DNA from: JAEMQF01 sp963775015
GTDB taxonomy: Bacteria > Pseudomonadota > Gammaproteobacteria > Burkholderiales > Burkholderiaceae_C
Assembly: GCA_963775015.1 (NCBI GenBank)
Contig: CAVZHI010000015.1
Span: 124,001-188,000, forward strand
Direction: 5' to 3'
Length of the DNA: 64,000 bases
Shown here: positions 1-8,529 of the stretch, piece after piece
Layout of the letters: the number at the start of each line of letters is the position of its first letter
Numbering within the stretch: position 1 is the stretch's first letter
Program-made: the position numbers and the translations under genes
Notes under the pieces: model-generated
Told to the model about the DNA's origin: nothing
The model's input: only the letters and a program-made list of their open reading frames with translations
Databases searched by the model: none

Positions 1-2
1 CC

Positions 3-680
3 TTGGCCTTGAAGAACGCAACGCGCACGATCCCCGTGGTCACGGTGACCACCGGCGATCCGGTGGCGGATGGCCTCGTCCAGAGCCTGGCGCGCCCGGG
101 CGGCAACGTCACGGGTGTGACCACGCTGGCGCAGGGATTGAACGCGAAGCGCGTGCAATTGCTCAAGGAAAGCGTCTCCGGCATGACGCGCCTGGCCGCG
201 CTCACCAATCCGGGCGACTCCTACGCCGCGGCGTTCGCCAAGGAACGCGAGGAGGTCGCGCGCACCTTGGGGCTGAAGATTCAGGTGTTGGAGGCGAGCG
301 GTCCGAGCCTGTTCGAGCCGGCCTTCGCCGCCGCGGCCGGCGAGCGTGCGCAAGCGCTGACGGTGTTGTCGGGCATCGTCTTTCTGACGCATCGGCAAGC
401 GATCATCGATCTCGCTGCCCAGCGCCGCCTGCCCGCCATTTATCCCGAGCGTTCCTTCGTTGAAGCTGGCGGCTTGATGTACTACGGCGCCAGCCTGTCC
501 GACATGTGGCGGCATGTGGCGGTGCACGCCGACAAGATTCTCAAGGGCGCGAAACCCGCCGATTTGCCGGTCGAGCAACCGACGAAGTTCGAGCTCGTCA
601 TCAACTTGAAAACCGCCAGGCAGCTCGGCTTGAAGATTCCCCAATCGGTCTTGCTGCGCGCGGATCAGCTGATCGAGTGA
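3..680 (+). CDS. ABC transporter substrate-binding protein, 5'-truncated by window edge
   Basis: The last 225 residues of a periplasmic binding protein of the ABC_sub_bind (PF04392) type; family members are about 320 residues, so roughly the first third lies before the window. Visible features are the segment VVTVTTGDPVADGLVQSLAR and the following GGNVTG, typical of this family, and the conserved end KFELVINLKTARQLGLKIP. These proteins usually sit beside a BmpA/TrpXYZ-like permease and ATPase and bind an unknown small ligand, often an amino acid or aromatic. The partner genes would lie upstream, outside the window. The next gene is convergent. Substrate cannot be predicted. Confidence 0.85.
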   Translation: MALKNATRTIPVVTVTTGDPVADGLVQSLARPGGNVTGVTTLAQGLNAKRVQLLKESVSGMTRLAALTNPGDSYAAAFAKEREEVARTLGLKIQVLEASGPSLFEPAFAAAAGERAQALTVLSGIVFLTHRQAIIDLAAQRRLPAIYPERSFVEAGGLMYYGASLSDMWRHVAVHADKILKGAKPADLPVEQPTKFELVINLKTARQLGLKIPQSVLLRADQLIE

Positions 681-701
681 CGCGGCGCCGGCGGGGCGCG
701 C

Positions 702-1301
702 CTACTTCGGTTTGTCGACGTAGGGCTCGACGACAACCGCATCGAGCCGATACCCGCTCGCGCCCATCGCCGTGTCCGACTTCGCCGCCTTGAGTGTGCC
801 GCTCACCCACACCGTGTCCATCGATCGAAAGCCTTTTGCTGCGCTGCGCGGCACGACGTGCACGATCTGGTTCGCCGGCGGCGGCGGCGTGTGGATGCAC
901 GCGCCGAAGTAGGGAACGAGCAGGAACTCCTTGAGGCCGGTTGTGCTGTCGTCGAGCGGCACGACGTAACCCGGAATGCGCACCGCTTGATCTTCGAGTT
1001 TGGGGTTCACCGGCGCGTTGTCCCAGAACTCGCGCATGCGTTTCAGCGCGGCCGCGGCGCGCGGGTCGCTGTCGGACAGGCCGGACAAGTTGATGTCTTT
1101 CATCTCCTTGAACGGGTCCCAGTCCGCGGGGACGAGGTCGTCCCACTTGATTTCGCGGAACGCGCCCTTTGCCGTCGTGTTGCTCGACGGCTTGGCGGCG
1201 TTGTTGCCGGGCTTCGCTGGCGCTGCGGAATTGTTCTGCTGCGCAACGGCGACTGCCGCGGCGGCGGCGAGGATCGATCCGATGAGGAACAAACGGGCCA
1301 T
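702..1301 (-). CDS. DUF3299 secreted protein of a Zrg-like metal-transport operon
   Basis: 199 residues with a signal peptide (MARLFLIGSILAAAAAVAVA, cleavage after about residue 20), then an Ala/Asn/Ser-rich linker to about residue 45 and a DUF3299 domain to the end. Conserved pieces are IKWDDLVP near residue 50, RIPGYVVPLD near 110 and YFGACIHTPPPPANQIVHV near 130, where Cys and His could bind metal. The ATG lies 2 bases after the stop of the permease gene, so it is the last gene of a four-gene reverse-strand operon. DUF3299 proteins regularly accompany DUF2796 proteins and this ABC exporter-type pair; a periplasmic metal-binding accessory role is inference. Confidence 0.85.
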   Translation of the reverse strand: MARLFLIGSILAAAAAVAVAQQNNSAAPAKPGNNAAKPSSNTTAKGAFREIKWDDLVPADWDPFKEMKDINLSGLSDSDPRAAAALKRMREFWDNAPVNPKLEDQAVRIPGYVVPLDDSTTGLKEFLLVPYFGACIHTPPPPANQIVHVVPRSAAKGFRSMDTVWVSGTLKAAKSDTAMGASGYRLDAVVVEPYVDKPK

Positions 1302-1303
1302 GT

Positions 1304-2588
1304 TCAAACTTTCGGTGACAAGCCGTCGGCGAGCGACAAGCGATAGGCGCGCCAACCCGGCACGAGACTGGCGAGCAAGCCGGACGCGATGATCGCACCG
1401 AGCAGCATCCATTGAGACAGCGTCGGAGCGACCCATTGCAACGTGATGCCGAAGCGGGACTGTACCCAAGGGCCGGCGGCGACGATGAACAGAATCGTCA
1501 GCACCAGCCCGAGGCCCACGCCGATGAGCGTGATCAGGCTGCCCTCGACGGCGAGCAACCCGGCCACATGGTGCGGCCCGGCGCCCACGGCGCGCAGCAC
1601 CGCGAGTTCGCGGCGCCGCTCGTTCAGCCCGGCAAGGACGACGGCGATCAAACCCGCCAGGCTGACTGCGGCGACGAGCATCGACATGCCGAGCAAGGCT
1701 TTTTCGCCGACGCCGATCACGTCCCACAGCTCGTCGAGCGCGACGCCGGGCAACACCGCCATCAGGGGCTCTTCGGTGAATTCGGCGATGTGGCGCTGCA
1801 CCGCGAACACGGCGGCGCGCGTTTTCAGGCCGATCAGCGCGGCGCGTGACTTTCTTTGGCGCGAGGTCGAACTTGCGCGCCTGCTCCGCAGGAATCGCCA
1901 GGCCCGGGATCGGCGCTCCGCCACCCCACTCGAGGTGCAACGCTTCGATCGCCTCCAGGCTCACGTGCACGGTTCGGTCCACCGGCGTCCCGGTGCGCGC
2001 GAGGACGCCGACGACGTGAAACGGCTTGTCGGCGTGTTCGGCCGACAGGCCGGCTGCGGCGCCGCCCGCGCCGTGGCTCAGGACCAGGCGCGAGCCCAAT
2101 GCGTAGCCAAGCTGTGATGCGACTTCGGCGCCGAGCACCGCCTCATACACACCTTCGAGCGTGCCGGCGAAGGCGCGGCCTTGCGCGAGCACGAGCGGCG
2201 CCCGATCGCCGTAACGAAAGCGCTCGAAGTAGTCGCTGCTCGTGCCGAGCACGGGCATGCCGCGGTGCGAATCGCCGAGCGAAATCGGCACCACCCACGC
2301 CACGGCGCGATGTGCGGCGATCGTGCGCACGCTGTCGATGCGGATGTTGTTCGTCGCCGCGCCGATGCGAAACACGGCGTAGAGCATGAGTTGCACCGAG
2401 CCGGTGCGGGCCCCCAGCACCAGGTCCGTGCCGCTCACCGATTGCGAAAAGCTGCTGCGCACGCTGCTTCGCATGCGTTCCAGGCTCAGCAGCAGCAAGG
2501 TCGAAAGCGCCATCGACAGCACGACGAGCGCGAGCGTCGTGCGTCGGTTCCAGGCGCTGTGCGCGGCCAGATGCAGCAGCGCTTTCAC
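1304..2588 (-). pseudogene. FtsX/MacB-type ABC permease, one frameshift
   Basis: Starts with GTG at 2588, overlapping the stop of the ATPase gene by 4 bases (GTGA). The first part, down to about 1857, encodes an N-terminal membrane anchor (TLALVVLSMALSTLLLL) and the periplasmic MacB core-like domain. The second part, in another frame, encodes the FtsX domain with three membrane segments and the motif ERRRELAVLRAVGAGPHH, ending SLADGLSPKV. The frames meet at about 1851-1857, an A-rich run on the coding strand (AAAGAAAG). Total length is one base more than 428 codons, so a single inserted base explains it. The product would pair with the adjacent ATPase. Sequencing error and true mutation cannot be told apart here. 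Confidence 0.8.
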
Positions 2589-3292
2589 GGCGCGCTCTCT
2601 CGCGCCGCTGCTGCGGCCTGGTTCACGTCGGCGAGCGACACACTCATGTCGAACTGGGTTGCAAGTTGCCGGTCGTGACTGACGAACACGAGCGAACTCC
2701 CTGCGGCGCGGCATTCGTCGAGCAGCAGCGCCATGAACGAGTCGCGCAGTTCGGTGTCCAGCGCCGACGTCGGCTCGTCGGCGATCACGACTTCGGGCGC
2801 GCCGATCAGGGCGCGCGCTGCGGCGACGCGCTGCTGCTGCCCCACCGACAGGCGCGACGCCGATCGGGCCCAGGTGCCTTGGCTGAGGCCGACGCGCTGC
2901 AACAGCGACTGCGCGCTCGCGCGCGCCGATCCCGATTGCGCTTCAGCGCGTGTGCGCCGCCACTGCGAGAAGCGGCACGGCAGGAGCACGTTGTCCAGCG
3001 CGCTCAGGTAAGGCAAGAGGTTGAACTGCTGGAAGATGTAGCCGACGTGATCGGCACGCCGTGCGTCGCGCGCGCTCGCCGACAGCGCGGCCCAGTTCAC
3101 GCCGAGCAGCTGCGCCTGGCCCTGGCGCGGCAGCAAGACCCCCGCGAGCAGCCCGAGCAGCGTGCTTTTTCCCGAGCCGCTCGGGCCGTGCAGGAACAAT
3201 GTTTTGCCTGCGGGGACTTCGAGGTGCTCGAGCGCCAGGCAATCGGCGGCGTCGTTCGGCCAGGCGAAGCGCAAGCGTTCGATGAGGATCAC
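2585..3292 (-). CDS. ABC transporter ATP-binding protein, LolD/MacB type
   Basis: 235 residues, the normal length for this family. Walker A GPSGSGKS near residue 36, Q-loop in YIFQQFNLLPYLSALDNV, signature LSVGQQQRVAAARAL, Walker B VVIADEPTSALD, and the switch His in FVSHD. LolD-type ATPases drive FtsX-fold permeases, and the frameshifted permease follows with a 4-base overlap. With the upstream DUF2796 and downstream DUF3299 genes this matches the composition of the Vibrio cholerae Zrg zinc-uptake operon, so a role in metal homeostasis is likely but inferred from context. Confidence 0.9.
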   Translation of the reverse strand: MILIERLRFAWPNDAADCLALEHLEVPAGKTLFLHGPSGSGKSTLLGLLAGVLLPRQGQAQLLGVNWAALSASARDARRADHVGYIFQQFNLLPYLSALDNVLLPCRFSQWRRTRAEAQSGSARASAQSLLQRVGLSQGTWARSASRLSVGQQQRVAAARALIGAPEVVIADEPTSALDTELRDSFMALLLDECRAAGSSLVFVSHDRQLATQFDMSVSLADVNQAAAAARESAP

Positions 3293-3305
3293 GGCGGAGG
3301 CAGCG

Positions 3306-3848
3306 TCAACGCAGCAAGGTGATGCGCGTCAAGGGGCGCTTCAGGCTGCGCTTGAACTGGCCTTTCGCCGTCGCGGCCTGGACGTCGAGGCGCTGCAGCT
3401 TCGGGAACGCGTCGAACAGCGCGACGTCGATCTGCGCCACTTTCGTCGTGTCTTTGCAGGCGAATTCGATGCTCGCGTCAAGGTCGGCGTGTTCAGGCGT
3501 TGGGGGTCGCGGCGTTGGCCGACGCGCCGAGTTTCAGTGCCGCCGAGTTCAACTCGGTGCCCTGCAATGCACAGCCGGCGGCCGCGTCGATCTTGAACCA
3601 ACGATCTGCGGCTTTGAGGCGCAGCAATGCGGCGTCGACGAGTTGGCGCTCGGCGGCGTTGCGCGGCGCGCGCTCGAAACCGAACAGGGCGTCGAGCGGC
3701 GCTTCGAATTGCAGGCTCACGCGCGTGCCTTCGATCGCGATGTGAAGCCGCGCCGCGCCATGCTCATGCGCCTGCGCCCGTGCGCTTGCACGGGTGCGAG
3801 CATGGGTTGTGCGGCGAACAAAACAAGAACGAGCGAGGCGGTTTTCAT
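3306..3848 (-). pseudogene. DUF2796 (ZrgA-like) periplasmic protein with two compensating frameshifts
   Basis: Three frames must be joined. Frame 1 gives the signal peptide MKTASLVLVLFAAQPMLAPV followed by QAHG (ATG at 3848). Frame 2 gives the family core, from AQAHEHGAARLHIAIEG to SANAAT. Frame 3 gives PTPEHADLDASIEFAC through to the end RPLTRITLLR. The shifts fall at a G-run (3777-3779, coding strand GGG, one base short) and a C-run (3502-3506, coding strand CCCCC, one base extra). They cancel, so the total is exactly 181 codons. DUF2796 proteins are zinc-responsive periplasmic proteins with His-rich stretches; only HEH and EHA remain as likely metal-binding spots. First gene of the operon, 13 bases before the ATPase. 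Confidence 0.75.
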
Positions 3849-3986
3849 GATGGTGAACCCGCCGCATTGTGTCGTGAAGTGGTGACCTGTCGGTCGACGC
3901 GATGGCCCGTACCGAGCTCGCTCCAGGGCGCGGACCTGAGCCCTGTCGGGCCGGCTTTTAGCCGATGTCCTGGGCGCAACCAGACA

Positions 3987-4045
3987 GTGTTTTCACGGGT
4001 GTTTCGATGCGCCGCAAAGGCGTGACAACATGTAACAATCACTGT
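3987..4045 (+). promoter_or_regulatory. Upstream block shared by the two parA genes (copy 1)
   Basis: Begins with GTGTTTTCAC at 3987-3996, followed by GGTGTTTCG, and later contains GACAACATGTAACAATCAC. The same order of elements (GTGTTTTCAC, GGTATTCCG, TCACAAGTAACATAACC) lies before the second parA gene at nearly the same distance from the start codon (73 and 76 bases). Similarity is patchy, as expected of a promoter or operator retained after gene duplication. No clear -35/-10 pair was identified. Confidence 0.4.
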
Positions 4046-4069
4046 ATCAAAACCCATAAGGAGACTGTT

Positions 4070-4726
4070 ATGCCGGTGATCGTGGTCGCGAATCCAAAAG
4101 GCGGTGTGGGCAAGTCGACGCTTGCAACCAATCTGGCGGGTTACCTCGCGGCGAGTGGCCACAGCGTGATGTTGGGTGATGCGGACCGGCAGGAGTCCAG
4201 CCACACCTGGCTCGGCATGCGCCCTGCGGGGCTGCCGCGAATCCACACCTGGGAGGTCTCGCAAGACAAGCTGGTGCGGCCACCGCGCGGCACGACGCAT
4301 GTGGTGCTCGACACGCCAGCCGGCATCGCAGGCAAACGGCTCGACGAAGTGTTGAAGATCGCCGACAAGCTGTTGATCCCGCTGCAGCCGGGCATGTTCG
4401 ACATTCACGCCACGTACCGATTCATCGAGGCGCTGCGCGCGCACAAGCGCGCGAGTTCGATCGAAATTGCGCTTGTCGGCGTGCGCACCCGCGAGGGCAC
4501 GATCTCGACCGATCAATTGCGCAGGTTCCTCGCCGAAGTGAACCTGCCGGTGTTGGCGATGCTGCGCGAATCGCAGAACTACGTGCACCTCGGCGCGCAT
4601 GGCGTGACGCTGTGGGACATGGCCTCAAACCGTTTCGAGCGTGACCTGGCGCAGTGGGCGCCGATCACGGCTTGGATCAACGACGAGTTGTTCGACGAGG
4701 GCCTGGACTGGAAAAGGGCGGCGTGA
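4070..4726 (+). CDS. Orphan ParA/MinD-family ATPase, copy 1
   Basis: 218 residues from an ATG at 4070 preceded by AAGGAG at 4058-4063; an upstream in-frame ATG at 3965 is rejected because homology begins at MPVIVVANPKGGVGKST. The deviant Walker A (KGGVGKST, signature Lys at residue 10) is intact; the Walker B region is VVLDTPAG. The fold ends with a conserved NYVHLGAHG and WDMASNRFERD segment. There is no DNA-binding domain and no parB next to it, so this is not the chromosomal ParAB pair. A second copy, also 218 residues and alignable without gaps, lies 3.3 kb away at 7380. Role: probably ATP-driven positioning of an unknown cargo; the cargo is unknown. Confidence 0.85.
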   Translation: MPVIVVANPKGGVGKSTLATNLAGYLAASGHSVMLGDADRQESSHTWLGMRPAGLPRIHTWEVSQDKLVRPPRGTTHVVLDTPAGIAGKRLDEVLKIADKLLIPLQPGMFDIHATYRFIEALRAHKRASSIEIALVGVRTREGTISTDQLRRFLAEVNLPVLAMLRESQNYVHLGAHGVTLWDMASNRFERDLAQWAPITAWINDELFDEGLDWKRAA

Positions 4727-4787
4727 CGATGAATACGCGCGGCTGAGCCGGCACGGAGGCCGGCCCGCCGCACCGCCAGCGCGCCCT

Positions 4788-6618
4788 TCAGGGGGTCGCC
4801 GCCTTGCCGCTCCAGCCGGCGCGCGCCCGTTGCTCGCGAGCGGCGCCGCGCTCCTGCGCGAAGAGCTCTTCCAATTGCTGCCGCCCTTGCTTCGCGGAAG
4901 CGATGAGCTTGGCCTGGTCTTTCCAGTGCGGCAACGACGCCTCGAGCTGCTCGACGTTGTGGCGCCGAAAGCGCAGCGCCAGGTTGCGCGCGTGGTGCGG
5001 CTGCCAGCCGAGAAGCTCGAGGGCAGAGCGCGCGCTCATCAACGCCGAGTCGAGCGTCTCGCGTTCGATCAACCTGACGCCGAGGTCGCGCAGGAGGAAG
5101 AAATGCTGCACGTTGCGCGCTCGCGCGACGATCTGCAGGTTCGGAAAGTGTTCGCGCACCATGCGCGCCACAGCGACGCTCTGATCCACATCGTCGATCG
5201 CGAGAACGAGCACGCGCGCCTGCGCCGCGCCGGCGACGCGCATCAGGTCCAGGCGCGTTGCGTCGCCGTAGTGTGCGAGCCAGCCGAAACGGCGCATCGC
5301 CTCGATCTGCTCGGCGTCATGGTCGAGCACCGTGGGCAGGATGCCGTTCGCGTAGAGCAGGCGCCCGACGATCTGGCCGTAGCGCCCCAGGCCCGCGATG
5401 ATGACGGGGGCGCTTTGCGGTTCGTTCAGCTCGGCGTGCTGGGTCTTGTTGTGCGCGCCGAGGTGCGCCGCCCACCAGCGGTCGGCGAGAACGAGCAAGA
5501 GCGGCGTGAGCAACATCGAGATCGCGACCGCCGCGACGAGCAGCGATGCTGACGGAAGCGTCGATGACACCCGCGCCAGCGGCGCTTTGAAACACGACAA
5601 ACCCGAACTCGCCGCCCTGGGCGAGCAGGATCACGAACACCGGGCGCTCCGGCAGCGGGATCGGCATCGTGCGGCACATCGCCCACAGCACGAGCGCCTT
5701 CAGCAGCAGAAACCCAACGACGACCGCGGCCACAAGCGCCGGGCTTTGCCGGACGACGGCGAAGTCGATGCTCATTCCCACGGCGATGAAAAACAGGCCG
5801 AGCAGCAGGCCCTTGAACGGCTCGATGTCGGTCTCCAGCTCGCGCCGGTATTCGCTCTCGGCGAGGAGCACGCCGGCGAGAAATGCGCCGAGCGCCATCG
5901 ACAACCCCACCGCCTGCATCAGCGCCGCGGTGGCGACGACGAGCAGCAGCGCCGCAGCGGTGAAGATTTCCGGCGTCTTGCTGCGTGCGATCCAGCGCAG
6001 CGCCGGACGCAGCAGGAGGCGCCCGCCGAGGATGATGGCAGCGATGACGCCGATCGCTTTCGCGGCGCCGAGCCAACCGCCGCCGCTCGCGTGCACGCTG
6101 CTGGCGGCGAGCAAGGGAACGAGGGCGAGGATCGGTATCGCCGCCACGTCTTGCAGCAGCGCAACGCTCAGCACCGCCTGGCCCGACGTGGTGGGCATGA
6201 GGTTGCGGTCCGCGAGCACGCCCAGGCCGATCGCCGTCGACGACATCGCCAGGCCCAGCGCGGCGACGATCGCCAGGTTCACGTCGACGCCGAACGACCA
6301 CGCCCCCGCGGCGAGCAGCAGCGCCGAGCCGAACAGCTGTGCGCTGCCCCAGCCGAAGATCGGCTTGCGCAGCGCCCAGAGCCGGCGCGGTTCGAGTTCG
6401 AGGCCGACGAGAAAGAGCATCAGCACGACGCCGAACTCGGCGAAGTGCAGCATGTCCTGGGCTTCCGTGACGAGCTTCAGGCCCCACGGGCCGATCGCGA
6501 TTCCCGCCGTCAGGTAGCCGATGATCGAGCCCAGGCCGAGCGCCCGCGCGATCGGCACCGCGAGCACCGCGGCACCGAGGTAGATGAGGCTGCCGGTCAA
6601 CCACGAGCTGTGTTCCAT
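4788..6618 (-). pseudogene. kefB: KefB/CPA2-family cation:proton antiporter with RCK domain, one frameshift
   Basis: N-terminal part (6618 to about 5547) encodes the Na_H_exchanger membrane domain with about a dozen helices, starting MEHSSWLTGSLIYLGAAVLA and ending GEFGFVVFQSAAGAGVIDASV. The C-terminal part, in another frame, continues with helix ASLLVAAVAISMLLTPLLL and a TrkA-N/RCK domain (IIAGLGRYGQIVGRLL, then DHD for NAD/nucleotide binding). The frames meet near 5546-5548, where one base is extra; total length is one base over 610 codons. The protein would exchange K+ or Na+ for H+ and be gated by nucleotide or glutathione adducts. Its start overlaps the stop of the KefF-like gene by one base (TGATG). 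Confidence 0.82.
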
Positions 6619-7235
6619 CACGCCTCCTGGGTCGGCCGCGCGTCGAGCGGCACGGCGCAAGCCGGGCAGGCGTCGAGGTCGGCGAGTTCGGGCCAATCGG
6701 GGTAGCTGCGCAGCTGCCCGGCGTAGCGCTGCGCATGCTCGTCGATCTGCGCTGCCGTGGCGTGGTGCGCGCCGTGCAGCAGCAGCGGTGGCAGGAAGCG
6801 CATTCCGCACAGCGCCGCGGTCTGTTCGTAAGGCGGCAGGAAGGCGTCGAAGAAGTAGCGGTTGTAGCTGTCGGGCCGGTACGAGTCTTCGGGGCCGCCG
6901 GTGCTCGCGACCAACCACAAGTCCTTGCCGCGCAACGCCGTCCCGCCGGGGCCGTAGGCCCAGCCGAAGGCGAGCACTTCGTCGATCCACAGCTTCATGA
7001 GCGGCGGCGTGCTGTACCACTGGATCGGGTGCTGCCAGACGATCAACCGGGCCTGCGCGAGGGCGGCTTGTTCAGCGGGCACGTCGATCAGGTAGTCGGG
7101 ATAGAGCGCGTAGAGGTCGCGCACACGCGCCGGCGTTTGCGCTGCGGCGCGCAGCGCGGCGCGGTTCGCACGCGATTGCTGCAGATCCGGATGCGCGGCG
7201 ATCACCAGGGGAGCCGGGGCGGGCGATTCAGGCAT
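6618..7235 (-). CDS. kefF: KefF-like NAD(P)H oxidoreductase, ancillary to the antiporter
   Basis: 205 residues of the flavodoxin-like quinone reductase fold. Visible family features are VIAAHPDLQQSRANRA at the start, DLYALYPD near residue 62, the segment IVWQHPIQWYSTPPLMKLWID (residues about 85-105) and TGGPEDSYRP that binds FMN. In enteric bacteria KefF activates KefC and also reduces quinones; here the gene overlaps the antiporter gene by one base (TGATG), which strongly supports the same partnership. The last residues contain a CPAC pair not usual for the family. The whole kefFB operon sits between the two parA copies. Confidence 0.85.
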   Translation of the reverse strand: MPESPAPAPLVIAAHPDLQQSRANRAALRAAAQTPARVRDLYALYPDYLIDVPAEQAALAQARLIVWQHPIQWYSTPPLMKLWIDEVLAFGWAYGPGGTALRGKDLWLVASTGGPEDSYRPDSYNRYFFDAFLPPYEQTAALCGMRFLPPLLLHGAHHATAAQIDEHAQRYAGQLRSYPDWPELADLDACPACAVPLDARPTQEA

Positions 7236-7293
7236 GGGTGCGGTCTTTCACAGTGGGTCGTGGTTTCTTTCGGCGCGGCGCCGCGACGGGGCG

Positions 7294-7352
7294 GTGTTTT
7301 CACTGGTATTCCGCAATTCGCGGGTACGGCGGTCACAAGTAACATAACCGGA
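7294..7352 (+). promoter_or_regulatory. Upstream block shared by the two parA genes (copy 2)
   Basis: Contains GTGTTTTCAC at 7294-7303, then GGTATTCCG, and TCACAAGTAACATAACC about 25 bases on, matching the order seen before the first parA gene. The start codon follows at 7380 after AGGAG. Conservation outside the coding part implies that the duplication included the control region and that both copies may answer to the same signal. Confidence 0.4.
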
Positions 7353-7379
7353 ATTGAAATTGCCAGTCAGGAGTGAGCC

Positions 7380-8036
7380 ATGCCGGTGATCGTGGTCGCG
7401 AATCCGAAGGGCGGTGTCGGCAAGTCCACGCTTGCGACCAACCTGGCGGGTTATCTTGCCGCGCGCGGCCACGCCGTGATGCTGGGCGACGTGGACCGGC
7501 AGCAATCGTCGCGCACCTGGCTCAGCCTGCGCCCGGCCGGGCTGCCGCCGATCCAGAGCTGGGACGCGTCGCGCGACAGCCTGGTGCGCCCGCCACGCGG
7601 CACGACGCATGTGGTGCTCGACACGCCGGCAGGATTGCAGGGCAAGCGCCTGGACGCGGTGCTTCGAATCGCCGACAAGATGCTGATCCCCTTGCAGCCG
7701 GGAATCTTCGACATTCACGCGACCTACGACTTCATCGGGACGCTGCGCGCGCACGAGCGCGCGAGTTCGATCGAAATCGCGCTGGTGGGAATGCGCACCC
7801 GCGAAGGGCTGATCTCGACCGATCAGTTGCGTAACTTCCTCGCCACCGTGAACGTGCCGGTGCTCGGGTTCCTGCGCGAATCGCAAAACTATGTGCACCT
7901 GGGCGCGCATGGCTTGACGCTCTGGGACATGGCGTCGAGCCGCTTCGAACGGGACCTCGAACAGTGGGCGCCGATCACGGCGTGGCTCAACGACGAGGTC
8001 TTCGACGAAGGCGTCGCCTCACAAGAGGTTGCATGA
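7380..8036 (+). CDS. Orphan ParA/MinD-family ATPase, copy 2
   Basis: 218 residues, same length as the copy at 4070 and identical across long stretches, including the Walker A segment and PPRGTTHVVLDTPAG. Differences cluster in the middle (ASRDSLV against VSQDKLV) and at the extreme C-terminus. ATG preceded by CAGGAG. The last codons overlap the start of a MaoC-type hydratase gene by 4 bases (ATGA), so the two are translationally coupled. ParA/MinD relatives such as McdA position protein cargo, and their neighbours often encode the cargo; whether that applies here is inference. No ParB or parS-like site was seen. Confidence 0.85.
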   Translation: MPVIVVANPKGGVGKSTLATNLAGYLAARGHAVMLGDVDRQQSSRTWLSLRPAGLPPIQSWDASRDSLVRPPRGTTHVVLDTPAGLQGKRLDAVLRIADKMLIPLQPGIFDIHATYDFIGTLRAHERASSIEIALVGMRTREGLISTDQLRNFLATVNVPVLGFLRESQNYVHLGAHGLTLWDMASSRFERDLEQWAPITAWLNDEVFDEGVASQEVA

Positions 8037-8485
8037 AAACTTACTCCAAGCTGAACGATCTGCAGGCCCTCGTCGGCCAGGAGATGGGCGTGAGCGACTG
8101 GTTCAGCGTCGATCAGCCGATGATCGACGCCTTCGCCCACGCCACCGGCGACCATCAGTGGATCCACGTCGATCCGCAGCGCGCTGCGGCGGGACCGTTC
8201 GGTGCGACGGTCGCGCATGGATTTCTCACCCTGTCATTGCTGCCGCTGATGGGCGCGTCGGCGTTCCAAGTGCTCGACACGCGCATGGGCGTGAACTACG
8301 GTCTGAACAAGGTGCGCTTTCCCGCGCCGGTTCCGGTGGGGAGCCGCTTGCGCGGTGTGTTCAAGCTCATCGGTTACGAAGTGCTCGATGGCGGTGCGCA
8401 GTTGACAACGCAAGTGACGATGGAACGTGAGGGCTCCACGAAGCCGGTGTGCGTCGCCGAGTCGGTGGCGCGCCGCTACATTTAA
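8033..8485 (+). CDS. MaoC-family (R)-specific enoyl-CoA hydratase-like protein
   Basis: 150 residues, a single hot-dog domain. The hydratase-2 motif is present as ATGDHQWIHVDPQRA with the catalytic pair Asp40 and His45, followed by GPFGATVAHGFLTLSLLP, as in PhaJ and MaoC proteins. Such enzymes hydrate trans-2-enoyl-CoA to (R)-3-hydroxyacyl-CoA, either in beta-oxidation or to supply polyhydroxyalkanoate synthesis; the actual acyl chain cannot be read from sequence. ATGA overlap with the second parA gene places it in the same operon. A stand-alone start with its own promoter is unlikely given the overlap. Confidence 0.88.
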   Translation: MKTYSKLNDLQALVGQEMGVSDWFSVDQPMIDAFAHATGDHQWIHVDPQRAAAGPFGATVAHGFLTLSLLPLMGASAFQVLDTRMGVNYGLNKVRFPAPVPVGSRLRGVFKLIGYEVLDGGAQLTTQVTMEREGSTKPVCVAESVARRYI

Positions 8486-8529
8486 GCTCCACGGGCCCAG
8501 AGTCAGGTGAGCGCTGGAGTCTCTCGACC

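Noticed and set aside
4010..4045. Perfect operator palindrome in the first parA upstream block
   Set aside because: GTGA and TCAC ends mirror each other but the middle does not pair.
3965..4069. Upstream start of the first parA gene
   Set aside because: Covers the control region shared with the second parA; the AAGGAG site and homology fit ATG 4070.
4747..4764. GCCGGC-loop-GCCGGC hairpin after the first parA gene as terminator
   Set aside because: Only 6 bp and no T-run, in GC-rich DNA where such palindromes are common.
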